From positions 1 to 16,997 of the forward strand of contig DATBWU010000005.1 in assembly GCA_036514635.1 (NCBI GenBank): a DNA stretch of 16,997 nucleotides, given 5' to 3'. A model generated the notes under the pieces. It ran no database searches, was not told the DNA's origin, and was given only the letters and a program-made list of their open reading frames with translations. The position numbers and the translations under genes were made by a program. The number at the start of each line of letters is the position of its first letter. The first letter of the stretch is position 1. Below are positions 1 through 6,785 of the stretch, one piece after another. This DNA is from DASSFZ01 sp036514635. Its GTDB lineage: Bacteria; Chloroflexota; Anaerolineae; Fen-1058.

Positions 1-915
1 CGCGATGATCGCGTGCCGCTGGCCCGGTTGTTGTACACTTCGCTCGGCCTCGACCCGGAAACACTCGAAGCGATTCCCGATCCGACGTACTCGGACGCGG
101 TGTACTACGCGGTCGAGTGCAACGACTATGCCTACTTCTCCGGCACGCCTGAGGAGCGCGCGCAGGCGTACATTCGCGCCGGCGACGCGCTCGACGTGTC
201 CGGCCTGCGCCTGGCCTCCATCTTCTATGGCGATCTGCCGTGCGCATTCTGGCCGGCGCACGCCGATCCCGATCGACCCGATCCGCTCGTCGCCGAAGGC
301 GTCCCGACGCTGGTGCTCGGCGCGACCGCCGACCCGGCCACGCCCGTCTCGAACGGCGAGCAGGTTTTCCATCGGCTGGCGGATGGCTACCTCGTCACGA
401 CGGACGGCGGCGCGCACGTCATCTTCGGGCGTGGCGCTGCGTGTCCCGACGACCTCGTCACGGCGTTCCTCGTCCGCGACGAGCGCCCGGCGCAGCGCGA
501 GACGCGCTGTGAAGGCCGCATCTCGGACGACTTCGTGCCGCTCGCACCGATCGAGGCCGCCGACTTCGCCGACCCGCTTCAAGCGATGGCGTCGGCCGAT
601 GACGAGATCAACTATTCGCCCGAATACTGGAACTGGGATCGGGAAACTCCAACGTCGATCGGTTGCCCATTGGGCGGCACGCTGCACTTCGAGCCGAAGA
701 ACGGAGCCTCATCTTTCACACTGGCTGAATGCGCTTTCTCGCGTGGGTTCAGCCTGACCGGCATGGGCGAGTACAACCCCGACATGGATCAGTTCACGCT
801 GGAGGTGGGCGTCACCGGATTGGCCGAAGGAATGTTATCCTACGTGCGCGACGGCGACGGCTCGATCCGCGTGACAGGCGAATACGATGGTCAGGCGATT
901 GATCTGTCAGAATAA
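1..915 (+). CDS. TAP-like alpha/beta hydrolase, C-terminal part (5' end outside window)
   Basis: The frame is open from base 1 to the TAA at 913-915, so this is the last 304 codons of a longer gene; the GTG at 13 is internal and not a credible start. It resembles the C-terminal TAP-like domain of secreted tripeptidyl-aminopeptidase-type alpha/beta hydrolases. Seen: a 'CAFWP' segment near residue 81, then 'LVLGATADPATPV', whose Asp (codon 331-333) is in the place of the catalytic acid, then 'GGAH', whose His (codon 415-417) is in the place of the catalytic His. The nucleophile Ser elbow would lie upstream of the window. After about residue 175 comes a Trp/Gly-rich, probably beta-strand extension of about 125 residues that I do not recognise. 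The substrate is unknown; family members cleave peptides or esters. Family fairly secure, exact activity not. Confidence 0.72.
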   Translation, partial: RDDRVPLARLLYTSLGLDPETLEAIPDPTYSDAVYYAVECNDYAYFSGTPEERAQAYIRAGDALDVSGLRLASIFYGDLPCAFWPAHADPDRPDPLVAEGVPTLVLGATADPATPVSNGEQVFHRLADGYLVTTDGGAHVIFGRGAACPDDLVTAFLVRDERPAQRETRCEGRISDDFVPLAPIEAADFADPLQAMASADDEINYSPEYWNWDRETPTSIGCPLGGTLHFEPKNGASSFTLAECAFSRGFSLTGMGEYNPDMDQFTLEVGVTGLAEGMLSYVRDGDGSIRVTGEYDGQAIDLSE

Positions 916-945
916 GTCGAAGCAATAGATGGACAACAGATTAGT

Positions 946-1049
946 AGTTACGCACTTGAACCGCTAAGTCGCCAAGGGCGCGAAGAAATGCTTAGTTTTC
1001 CTTTGCGTCCTTAGCGCCTTTGCGGTGAAAACTCTCCAACTGCGTAAGT
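946..1049. repeat. Palindromic 8-nt word repeat, CGCTAAGT/CGCCAAGG family
   Basis: This element takes up most of the 171-bp gap between two genes. The ends carry a 7-bp inverted repeat, TTACGCA (948-954) and TGCGTAA (1041-1047). Inside, the left arm is three 8-nt words, CGCTAAGT CGCCAAGG GCGCGAAG (962-985), and the right arm is three words of complementary character, CTTTGCGT CCTTAGCG CCTTTGCG (1001-1024). Its right arm shares 12 of 13 bases (1014-1026) with an element inside the YfhO gene (14359-14371). It has no coding content and no terminal T-run, so it is not a standard terminator. Confidence 0.8.
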
Positions 1050-1086
1050 CCTGCAGATAAACGAATCCACTTACGGGAGGTAAAAC

Positions 1087-2025
1087 ATGGAGCCTGCGAA
1101 GCCCTTGCGCGCGCTCGTCCTATCCGGCGGCGGCGGGCGCGGCGCGTTCCAGTGCGGCGTGATCGAGCGGCTCAGCGAGTACGGCTGGACGCCGGATATT
1201 TTGGTCGGCACGTCGATCGGATCGATGAACGCATCGGTGTGGGCGCTCGACGGCACGCCCGGCGTCAAGAAGATGTGGGACGAGCTTCGCACGCGCGACA
1301 TGCACCGCTTCGTTCGATGGCGACCCTGGAAGAGCCTGTTCGATCGGGCGGCGTGGAAGCGCACGCTCGAAAGGTACGCGCCGGAGCATCGGCTGCGGCA
1401 GGTGACGACGCCGTTATACATCGCCGCCACCGACATCACCACCGGGCATCCGGTCATCTACACCAACCATCTCGACCTCGACTCCGACAAGCCGCTGTAT
1501 CAAAAGGTCGATGCCATCACGCACGATCATCTGCTGGCGAGCTCGGCCATTCCCTACGTGTATCCGCAGACGCCCATCGATCGGGCCGATCATTGGGACG
1601 GCGCGGTGATGTACAACTCGCCGCTGCGACCGGCCATCGACGCCGGAGCCGAAGAAATCTTCGTCGTGCTCTTGTCGCCGTATCACGATCTGTCCGCGCC
1701 CGGCGATCCGCTGCCGCCCGCGCCGCGCGGCATCCTCGGCCGTATCGGCTACGTGCTCGACCTGGCGATCACCGCCACGTTTGAAAACGACTTCGAGCAG
1801 ATGCGCAAGATCAACCGGCGTATTCGGCGTGGTGTGAATGCCGTACCTGGGCATCGAGAACTCAAATGCGCTGTCATCGGCCCGCGCCAATGGATCACGC
1901 CCCTCGACATCATCCGCTACCGACCCGATCGCACCGCCCTTCTGCGCCAGATGGGCCGCGAGGCGACCGAGCGCACCTGGCAACGCGCGCAGCAGGAGTG
2001 GGATTCGTTGCACGGGTTGGAGTGA
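1087..2025 (+). CDS. Patatin-like phospholipase family protein
   Basis: A 312-residue cytosolic-looking serine lipase or acyl hydrolase of the patatin family, which uses a Ser-Asp dyad to cleave phospholipid or acyl esters. Seen: the oxyanion-hole loop GGGGRG (residues 14-19), the nucleophile elbow GTSIG with Ser43, and the DGA motif with Asp171. All three are intact and in family order. There is no signal peptide or membrane segment. The length is typical of small bacterial patatins. The start is fixed by a strong Shine-Dalgarno, GGGAGG at 1075-1080, six bases before the ATG. It follows the hydrolase gene on the same strand but is separated from it by a palindromic repeat, so co-transcription is unclear. 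The physiological substrate cannot be read from the sequence. Confidence 0.9.
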   Translation: MEPAKPLRALVLSGGGGRGAFQCGVIERLSEYGWTPDILVGTSIGSMNASVWALDGTPGVKKMWDELRTRDMHRFVRWRPWKSLFDRAAWKRTLERYAPEHRLRQVTTPLYIAATDITTGHPVIYTNHLDLDSDKPLYQKVDAITHDHLLASSAIPYVYPQTPIDRADHWDGAVMYNSPLRPAIDAGAEEIFVVLLSPYHDLSAPGDPLPPAPRGILGRIGYVLDLAITATFENDFEQMRKINRRIRRGVNAVPGHRELKCAVIGPRQWITPLDIIRYRPDRTALLRQMGREATERTWQRAQQEWDSLHGLE

Positions 2026-2041
2026 GGGTACAGACGGATGT

Positions 2042-2070
2042 TTGACGATCCCTTACCGCCGCATTATACT
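2042..2070 (+). promoter_or_regulatory. Sigma70-type promoter of the GH3-like gene
   Basis: TTGACG (2042-2047), a 17-bp spacer, then TATACT (2065-2070), each matching consensus at five of six positions. The predicted transcription start is near 2077, about 25 nt before the ATG at 2102. The site lies after the patatin stop codon and rules out the longer upstream reading of the GH3-like frame. Confidence 0.68.
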
Positions 2071-2101
2071 TGCGCTCGACTTCGCGTTGCGACGACACAA
2101 A

Positions 2102-4861
2102 ATGCGGCGTCTTATCCGAATTCTGCTGAACAGTTTATTGAGCGCCGGCCTCGCGCTGGCGGCATTTCACCCGGCGCTGGCACAAGAGGGTGGCGAGGAT
2201 GCCTTCATCGCCAACCTGTTGCCGCGCCTGACGCCCGAAGTCAAGATTGGGCAATTGTTCATCGTCGCCTTCGATGGCACCGATGCCTCCGAGGCATCGA
2301 CCATTGCCGATCTCATCGGCAACTTCCACGTCGGCGGCGTCATCCTCAGCGCCGATCACGGCAACATCGTGGACGATGGCGATCGCACACCCACGCAAGT
2401 GGCCCGCCTGACCGCATCGCTCCAATCGCTCGCGGCGCGATCCAGCACGCCCGTTCAACCCGGCACACAGGCCACACCCTTCATTCCGCTGTTCGTCGCA
2501 ATGGAGCAGGATGGCGGCGGCCCGGCTTACAGCCAGATCACCTCCGGCCTGACGCCTCAGCCCAGCCCCATGGCGATCGGCGCGACGTGGAACCCGGACA
2601 TCGCCAAAGAGATGGGGCGGATCGTCGGCTCGGAACTCTCGGCGATCGGCGTCAATTTTCTGCTCGGCCCCGCGCTCGACGTGCTGGCGCAACCCGACCC
2701 CAACGGCAGCGATGCCGGCGTGCGTGCCTTTGGCGGCGATCCGTACTGGGTCGGCGCGATGGCGGGCGCGTTCGTGCGTGGGTTGCGCGAAGGATCGGGC
2801 GGGCGCATCGCGGCCGCGCTCAAGCACTTCCCTGGCGAGGGCGGCCTGCGCCGTGGCACGGACCTGATTGATGAATCGCTCGACCAGATCCAGCGCATCG
2901 ACCTGGCGCCTTACTTCGCCTTGATGGCCGCCGCCAGCGACCAGACGCGCCCACTGGCCGACGCCGTGCTCACCTCGCACGCGCGCTTCCGGGGCTTCCG
3001 CAGCCTGCGCGGCAACACCGATCCCATCAGCGTCGATGCGGCGGCGTTGAACACGCTGCTGCAACTTCCGCCCATTACCGCGTGGCGCGACCAGGGTGGG
3101 CTGATCGTGAGCGGCTCGCTGGGTGACGAGCCGCTGCGCCGTTTCTACGATCCCACCGGCGCTACTGTGCCCGCGGAGCAGATCGCGCTGGATGCCTTCC
3201 TCGCCGGCAACGATGTTTTGATCCTGAACAACTTCTCGACGACGGCGTCGCCGCTCGACGAAGCGGAGATGATTCGGGCGACGGTGCGCGCCTTCTTGCA
3301 GCGCTATCGCGAAGACCTGGGGTTCCAGGCGCGCGTCGAGAGCGCCGTCACGCGCATCCTGCGACTCAAGTATCGCCTGTACCCCGGTTTTCAAGCGACC
3401 GAGGTAAGCGTGGTCCCCGACAACGTCGAGGCCCAGATGCAGCAGGGCACGGCGGTTGTCGCGACGATTGCTCAGGCGGCGTTGACGCGGGTGTATCCCC
3501 CGGCTCCGCAAGTCGAGGCTGCGCCGCTGCCCACGCCCGCGCCCGACGACTCCTTCCTGATCTTTACCGATGATCGCCTGGAGTCCGATTGCAGTCGCTG
3601 CCCGCAACGGACGACGCTGTTCACGACTGCGATCTCGCAGACGCTGACGCGCGTGGAGAATGTGCCGCCGGAGCGAATCATCAGCCTGGGCTTCGCCGAT
3701 CTGAAGGCCTATCTGGCCCGCGCACCCGCGGCACGTGACCTGAGCGAGTTGTTCGTCCAGGCCGACTGGATCATCTTGGCGCAGCAGGATCTGCGAGCGG
3801 ATGTTCTGCAATCGGATGCGGCGCAGCTACTGCTGCGCAATTCGGCGGGCCTGCTGGCGAACAAGCGAGTGGCGCTGTTCGCCTTCGGCCCGCCCTACGA
3901 GGTCAGCGCGCCGGACCTCGATGCGATCACGGCCGGTTACTACGCGCTGTACAGCATCGAACCGCCGTTTGTGGAGAGCGCCGTGCGCGCGTTGTTTGGA
4001 CAGGTGCAGCCGACCGGCACATCGCCGGTAAGTATCCAGGCTGTAGGCTACGACATCCGTGCCCAGCTCGAACCCGATCCGAGCCAGGCGATCCCACTCT
4101 TCGTGGGCGAGGCCGCGCCTGGCAGCGGCACGCCGACGCCTGAGCCGCCCAGTTATCGCGTCGGCGACGATCTGCGCATCCGCACCGGGATCATCCTGGA
4201 TCGCAACGGCCATCCTGTTCCCGACGGGACGCCGGTGCGCTTTACGCTGGTGTATCGCGACGCGGAGAATAAGACCGTCCGGCCCCCTGAGGCGATGACG
4301 GTGAGCGGCGTGGCCGAGGTCGTTGTGAGGATCGAGAACAACGGCCGGCTGGAGATTAGAGCCTCGAGCGAACCCGCGCTCAATTCGATTGGGCTGCAAC
4401 TGCGAATTGACGAGAGGGGCGAGACAATCGTCGTGACGCTTGCGCTGCCGCCGACACCCACGCATACGCTTATGCCGCAGCCGACACCCAGCGTCACGCC
4501 AACAGCCACGCCGACGTCGACGCCGATCGCCTGGATCGATTCGGTGACGGGCGCGGAGCCGCGCCGCGCGAACCTCATCGATTTCATAGTGTCACTGATG
4601 GGCGTGACGCTGGTGAGCGCGTGGGGGTACCGCGTGGAGTCGAGGCGCAAGATGGAGGGCGCGATTGACCACGCCGTGAGTCTGGCGCTGTGGGGATCGC
4701 TGTGCGGGTTGGCCGCGTACACGGCCTACGCGCTAGGGTTCCCCGGCTCAGACGCGATTCGTTCGGCGTTCGGCGGATGGTCGGCGCTGGCGGTGACGCT
4801 GATCAGCGCAGCGGTGCCGTGGATCATAGATCGGGTCCGGCAACGGATGAACAACGGATAA
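2102..4861 (+). CDS. Secreted membrane-anchored GH3-like protein, probable pseudoenzyme
   Basis: 919 residues. Order: signal peptide with an ALA|Q-type cleavage site near residue 27; GH3 N-terminal barrel (about 35-440) with 'GPALDV' and KHFPGEGG (241-248); GH3 C-terminal-like domain (about 480-650, 'FGPPYE' and 'PTGTSPVSI'); Ig-like beta domain (about 685-770); Pro/Thr linker (about 782-810); and three hydrophobic helices (about 821-843, 859-880, 892-912). Family knowledge: GH3 beta-N-acetylglucosaminidases (NagZ type) use an Asp nucleophile in an S-D-D-L motif and an Asp-x-His dyad after KHFPGHGD. Here the corresponding sites read S-G-S-L (337-340) and GEGGLRRGTD, so both catalytic groups appear to be missing. 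It may bind cell-wall sugars without cleaving them. The frame is open upstream to 1838, but that part overlaps the patatin gene; the promoter and signal peptide support ATG 2102. No clear Shine-Dalgarno. Confidence 0.82.
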   Translation: MRRLIRILLNSLLSAGLALAAFHPALAQEGGEDAFIANLLPRLTPEVKIGQLFIVAFDGTDASEASTIADLIGNFHVGGVILSADHGNIVDDGDRTPTQVARLTASLQSLAARSSTPVQPGTQATPFIPLFVAMEQDGGGPAYSQITSGLTPQPSPMAIGATWNPDIAKEMGRIVGSELSAIGVNFLLGPALDVLAQPDPNGSDAGVRAFGGDPYWVGAMAGAFVRGLREGSGGRIAAALKHFPGEGGLRRGTDLIDESLDQIQRIDLAPYFALMAAASDQTRPLADAVLTSHARFRGFRSLRGNTDPISVDAAALNTLLQLPPITAWRDQGGLIVSGSLGDEPLRRFYDPTGATVPAEQIALDAFLAGNDVLILNNFSTTASPLDEAEMIRATVRAFLQRYREDLGFQARVESAVTRILRLKYRLYPGFQATEVSVVPDNVEAQMQQGTAVVATIAQAALTRVYPPAPQVEAAPLPTPAPDDSFLIFTDDRLESDCSRCPQRTTLFTTAISQTLTRVENVPPERIISLGFADLKAYLARAPAARDLSELFVQADWIILAQQDLRADVLQSDAAQLLLRNSAGLLANKRVALFAFGPPYEVSAPDLDAITAGYYALYSIEPPFVESAVRALFGQVQPTGTSPVSIQAVGYDIRAQLEPDPSQAIPLFVGEAAPGSGTPTPEPPSYRVGDDLRIRTGIILDRNGHPVPDGTPVRFTLVYRDAENKTVRPPEAMTVSGVAEVVVRIENNGRLEIRASSEPALNSIGLQLRIDERGETIVVTLALPPTPTHTLMPQPTPSVTPTATPTSTPIAWIDSVTGAEPRRANLIDFIVSLMGVTLVSAWGYRVESRRKMEGAIDHAVSLALWGSLCGLAAYTAYALGFPGSDAIRSAFGGWSALAVTLISAAVPWIIDRVRQRMNNG

Positions 4862-4872
4862 ACGAATGCGAA

Positions 4873-4932
4873 CTGATCAGTGGTCAGTGGCCAGTGGCCA
4901 GTGATCAGTGCTCACTGCTCTACTGATTACTG
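4873..4932. repeat. 7-nt word repeat, NNCAGTG family, between convergent genes
   Basis: Tandem heptads of the form NNCAGTG run along the left side and CACTG/ACTG words along the right, with a perfect 6-bp hairpin CAGTGA / TCACTG in the middle. The element fills nearly the whole 65-bp gap between two convergent genes and runs into the downstream one: its last word overlaps the final Gln codon and stop codon of the kinase. There is no T-run on either strand, so terminator function is only a guess. Confidence 0.8.
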
Positions 4933-5982
4933 TCCTGGAGTTACACTGGCAGTGGGAGTAGGCGTAGTCGTTGGTTGCTCTTTGATCGGCGCAGCGGTAA
5001 GCGTGATGAGCAGTGCCAGGGCGGCCACGGCGCCGACGGCGGCGGCAACCCGGCGATGCGCTTTCAGGGCGTTGGCGATCTCGTTCACGTGCGCGGTGCG
5101 ATGAGCCAGCGCTGCCTGCGCGCTCATCGCTTCAAACGAGTCTTGCATCAGCGCGTCGCGGAAGTCGGCGACTGACTCGGGCCGGTCGCCGGGGTGCATC
5201 CCGATCGCGGCGAGGATCGCCCTCTCGGTGCGCGGCGAGATGTCCGGGTTGAGCGCTCGGGGCGGGACGAGCGAATCGGGTCGCAGGAAGCGCTGCTTGG
5301 CGTCGGGCGGCGACTGGTTCGTGAGCAGATGGTACAGTGTCGCGCCGAGCGAGTAAATATCCGTGCGCACGTCAGTGTGGCCGGTGTCGCCGCCGTATTG
5401 TTCCAGCGGCGTATAAGCGGCAGTTCCGCGTCCCTGAATCACCGTGATCGTGCGCGACTCGTCCGGCTCGACCAGTTTTACCAGCCCGAAGTCGACGAGC
5501 TTGATGCGACCATCGGGCGTGAGCTTGATGTTAGCCGGCTTGATGTCGCGGTGCAGGATCGGCGGTTCCTGCGTGTGCAGGTAAATCAGCGCCTCGCAGA
5601 TTTGGGCGGCCCAGGCGATCACCTGCGACTCCGGCAACATGCGACCATTGCGCCGGGCCTCGTCCATTACCTCTTTCAGGTTCGGCCCCGGCACAAAGTC
5701 CATCACCAGGTAGTCGTATTCTTCTTCGGAGAAGTAGTCGGAAACCTTGGGGAGCGTCGGGTGATCGAGGCGCGCCAAAACAGACGCCTCGCGCTGGAAT
5801 TGCTCCGCCGCCTGGCGGCGCGTGGTTTCGTCGGCATCGGGATCGAGGCGGATCTCTTTGATCGCCCAGCGGCGTCCCTGCAACCGAATATCTTCGGCTT
5901 CATAAACCGCCGCCTGGCCGCCTTGACCGATTGCACCGACGATTTTATAGCGATCGTGTAAGATCGTTCCCGATTGAAGCAA
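4927..5982 (-). CDS. Single-pass membrane Ser/Thr protein kinase (Hanks type)
   Basis: 351 residues. It phosphorylates Ser/Thr of partner proteins, with the kinase domain in the cytoplasm. All key motifs are intact: Gly-rich loop GQGGQAAVYEA (19-29), Lys42 (AIKE), Glu65, HRDIKPAN (144-151), DFG (164-166), and a 'GTAAYTPLEQY' activation segment. A hydrophobic helix (about 312-333) is followed by only 18 Thr/Pro-rich residues, so there is no PASTA or other external sensor. The start is TTG: it is preceded by AAGGAGAGG five bases upstream and gives the N-terminus MLQSGTILHDRYKI typical of Chloroflexota kinases. It is divergent from an FHA-domain regulator, an obvious candidate partner because FHA domains bind phosphothreonine. 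Its 3' end is built from a word repeat. Confidence 0.93.
   Translation of the reverse strand: MLQSGTILHDRYKIVGAIGQGGQAAVYEAEDIRLQGRRWAIKEIRLDPDADETTRRQAAEQFQREASVLARLDHPTLPKVSDYFSEEEYDYLVMDFVPGPNLKEVMDEARRNGRMLPESQVIAWAAQICEALIYLHTQEPPILHRDIKPANIKLTPDGRIKLVDFGLVKLVEPDESRTITVIQGRGTAAYTPLEQYGGDTGHTDVRTDIYSLGATLYHLLTNQSPPDAKQRFLRPDSLVPPRALNPDISPRTERAILAAIGMHPGDRPESVADFRDALMQDSFEAMSAQAALAHRTAHVNEIANALKAHRRVAAAVGAVAALALLITLTAAPIKEQPTTTPTPTASVTPGQ
5923..5951 (+). promoter_or_regulatory. Possible promoter of the FHA regulator
   Basis: TTGACC (5923-5928), 17 bp, TATAGC (5946-5951). It lies inside the start of the divergent kinase gene and would give a leader of about 95 nt for the FHA gene, antisense to the kinase start. 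Weak candidate, offered because the short intergenic gap holds no better plus-strand promoter. Confidence 0.3.
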
Positions 5983-5984
5983 AT

Positions 5985-5994
5985 CCTCTCCTTC
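5985..5994 (-). promoter_or_regulatory. Shine-Dalgarno fixing the TTG start of the kinase
   Basis: On the minus strand this reads GAAGGAGAGG, ending two bases before the TTG at 5982-5980. It is the strongest ribosome-binding site near this end and justifies a non-ATG start. Confidence 0.7.
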
Positions 5995-6006
5995 CCCTCG
6001 GTGGTA

Positions 6007-6035
6007 AGATTAGTCGAGGGCGGGAGGATTGTCAA
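6007..6035 (-). promoter_or_regulatory. Promoter of the Ser/Thr kinase gene
   Basis: On the minus strand: a perfect TTGACA (-35; plus positions 6030-6035), a 17-bp spacer, and TAATCT (-10; 6007-6012), which keeps the three most conserved -10 bases. The predicted transcript start near 6000 leaves a leader of about 18 nt that includes the Shine-Dalgarno. It abuts the ribosome-binding site of the divergent FHA gene, so transcription of the two genes could interfere. Confidence 0.55.
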
Positions 6036-6042
6036 GGAATCC

Positions 6043-6048
6043 GGAGGG
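6043..6048 (+). promoter_or_regulatory. Shine-Dalgarno fixing the ATG start of the FHA regulator
   Basis: GGAGGG a few bases before the ATG at 6052. It decides against an in-frame TTG further upstream at 5974, which would overlap the kinase start region. Confidence 0.65.
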
Positions 6049-6051
6049 ACG

Positions 6052-6705
6052 ATGCCGAATCAAGCGGTGCCCATACTGGTCGTTCAAGAAGGCCAGCTGG
6101 CCGGCCGGCGCTGGCCGATGGACAGGCCGTCGATCACGATTGGCCGTGGTGAAGAGTGCGAGATCGTCTTGCCCGATCGCCAGGTCAGCCGGCTGCACGT
6201 GCGCGTCGTACGGCAGGACGACGGCTTTTACGTGGAAGACCTGGGCAGCAAGAACGGCACCTACGTGAATGGGATGCCGGTGAAGGGCCGCGTGAAGTTG
6301 CAAGACGGCGACGAGATTCAGGTCGCGCTCAGCGTGCGAATGCTCTTCGTCGGCGCGGACGCGACACTGCCGCTGACGAAGGAAATGATCCGCGTGTCGC
6401 TGCCCGGCCTGCGGCTCAGCAAGCCGCAGCGGCGCGTGTGGGTGAGCGACAAGGAGATCGATCCGCCGCTCTCGCTGGCCCAGTATCGCCTTCTCGAATT
6501 GCTCTACGAGCGCAAGGGGAAAGTGGTGACGCGCGACGAGGTGATTCAAGCCGTCTGGCCGGATAGTGACGAGTCGGGCATCACGGAGCAGGCCATCGAC
6601 GCGCTGATGCGGCGCTTGCGAGAGCGATTGGCCGAAGTGGACGCGGACCACGAATACATCTACACCGTGCGCGGGCACGGGTTCAGGCTGGAAGACAGGA
6701 CCTAA
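6052..6705 (+). CDS. FHA domain–OmpR-type winged-helix regulator
   Basis: 217 residues, soluble. The N-terminal FHA domain (about 28-100) keeps the phosphothreonine-binding residues: GR (31-32), S-R-x-H (46-49) and SKNGTYVNG (66-74). The C-terminal domain (about 125-214) is a winged helix of the OmpR/PhoB DNA-binding type, with 'SLAQYRLLELL' and the closing 'YIYTVRGHGFRL'. The receiver domain of a normal OmpR protein is therefore replaced by an FHA module, which suggests that DNA binding is tuned by a Thr-phosphorylated protein rather than by a histidine kinase. The divergent Ser/Thr kinase 69 bp away is the natural candidate for providing that signal (inference). The start is ATG 6052, chosen by its Shine-Dalgarno. 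Its 3' end faces the CpXC gene across a palindromic repeat. Confidence 0.92.
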   Translation: MPNQAVPILVVQEGQLAGRRWPMDRPSITIGRGEECEIVLPDRQVSRLHVRVVRQDDGFYVEDLGSKNGTYVNGMPVKGRVKLQDGDEIQVALSVRMLFVGADATLPLTKEMIRVSLPGLRLSKPQRRVWVSDKEIDPPLSLAQYRLLELLYERKGKVVTRDEVIQAVWPDSDESGITEQAIDALMRRLRERLAEVDADHEYIYTVRGHGFRLEDRT

Positions 6706-6715
6706 ACTGAGGATT

Positions 6716-6782
6716 AACCACCAAGTTACCAAGACACGAAGAAAACTTGGAGATTCTCGGTGTCTTCGCGTCTTGGTGGTTT
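6716..6782. repeat. Palindromic 8-nt word repeat, CACCAAG family, between convergent genes
   Basis: Left arm 6716-6741 carries the words CACCAAGT TACCAAGA CACGAAGA; right arm 6756-6782 carries CTCGGTGT CTTCGCGT CTTGGTGG. The arms are imperfect reverse complements around a short AT-richer loop. It fills the gap between two convergent genes, ending three bases before the CpXC stop codon. The same word family occurs in frame inside the YfhO gene at 14317-14372. Confidence 0.85.
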
Positions 6783-6785
6783 CCG

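Noticed and set aside
1838..2101. Longer N-terminus for the GH3-like protein from an upstream ATG
   Set aside because: It overlaps the patatin gene by 188 bp, and a good promoter plus signal peptide fit the ATG at 2102.
2135..3811. 558-codon open frame on the minus strand
   Set aside because: Antisense to the GH3-like gene, Arg/Gln-rich, no recognisable domain.
4441..4530. ACGCCGACxCC-like repeats in the GH3 gene as a word element
   Set aside because: It encodes an ordinary Pro/Thr linker with codon-period repetition and no inverted arm.
6716..6782. Rho-independent terminator between convergent genes
   Set aside because: The arms are long and mismatched, and no T-run follows on either strand; annotated as a repeat with possible transcript-end function.
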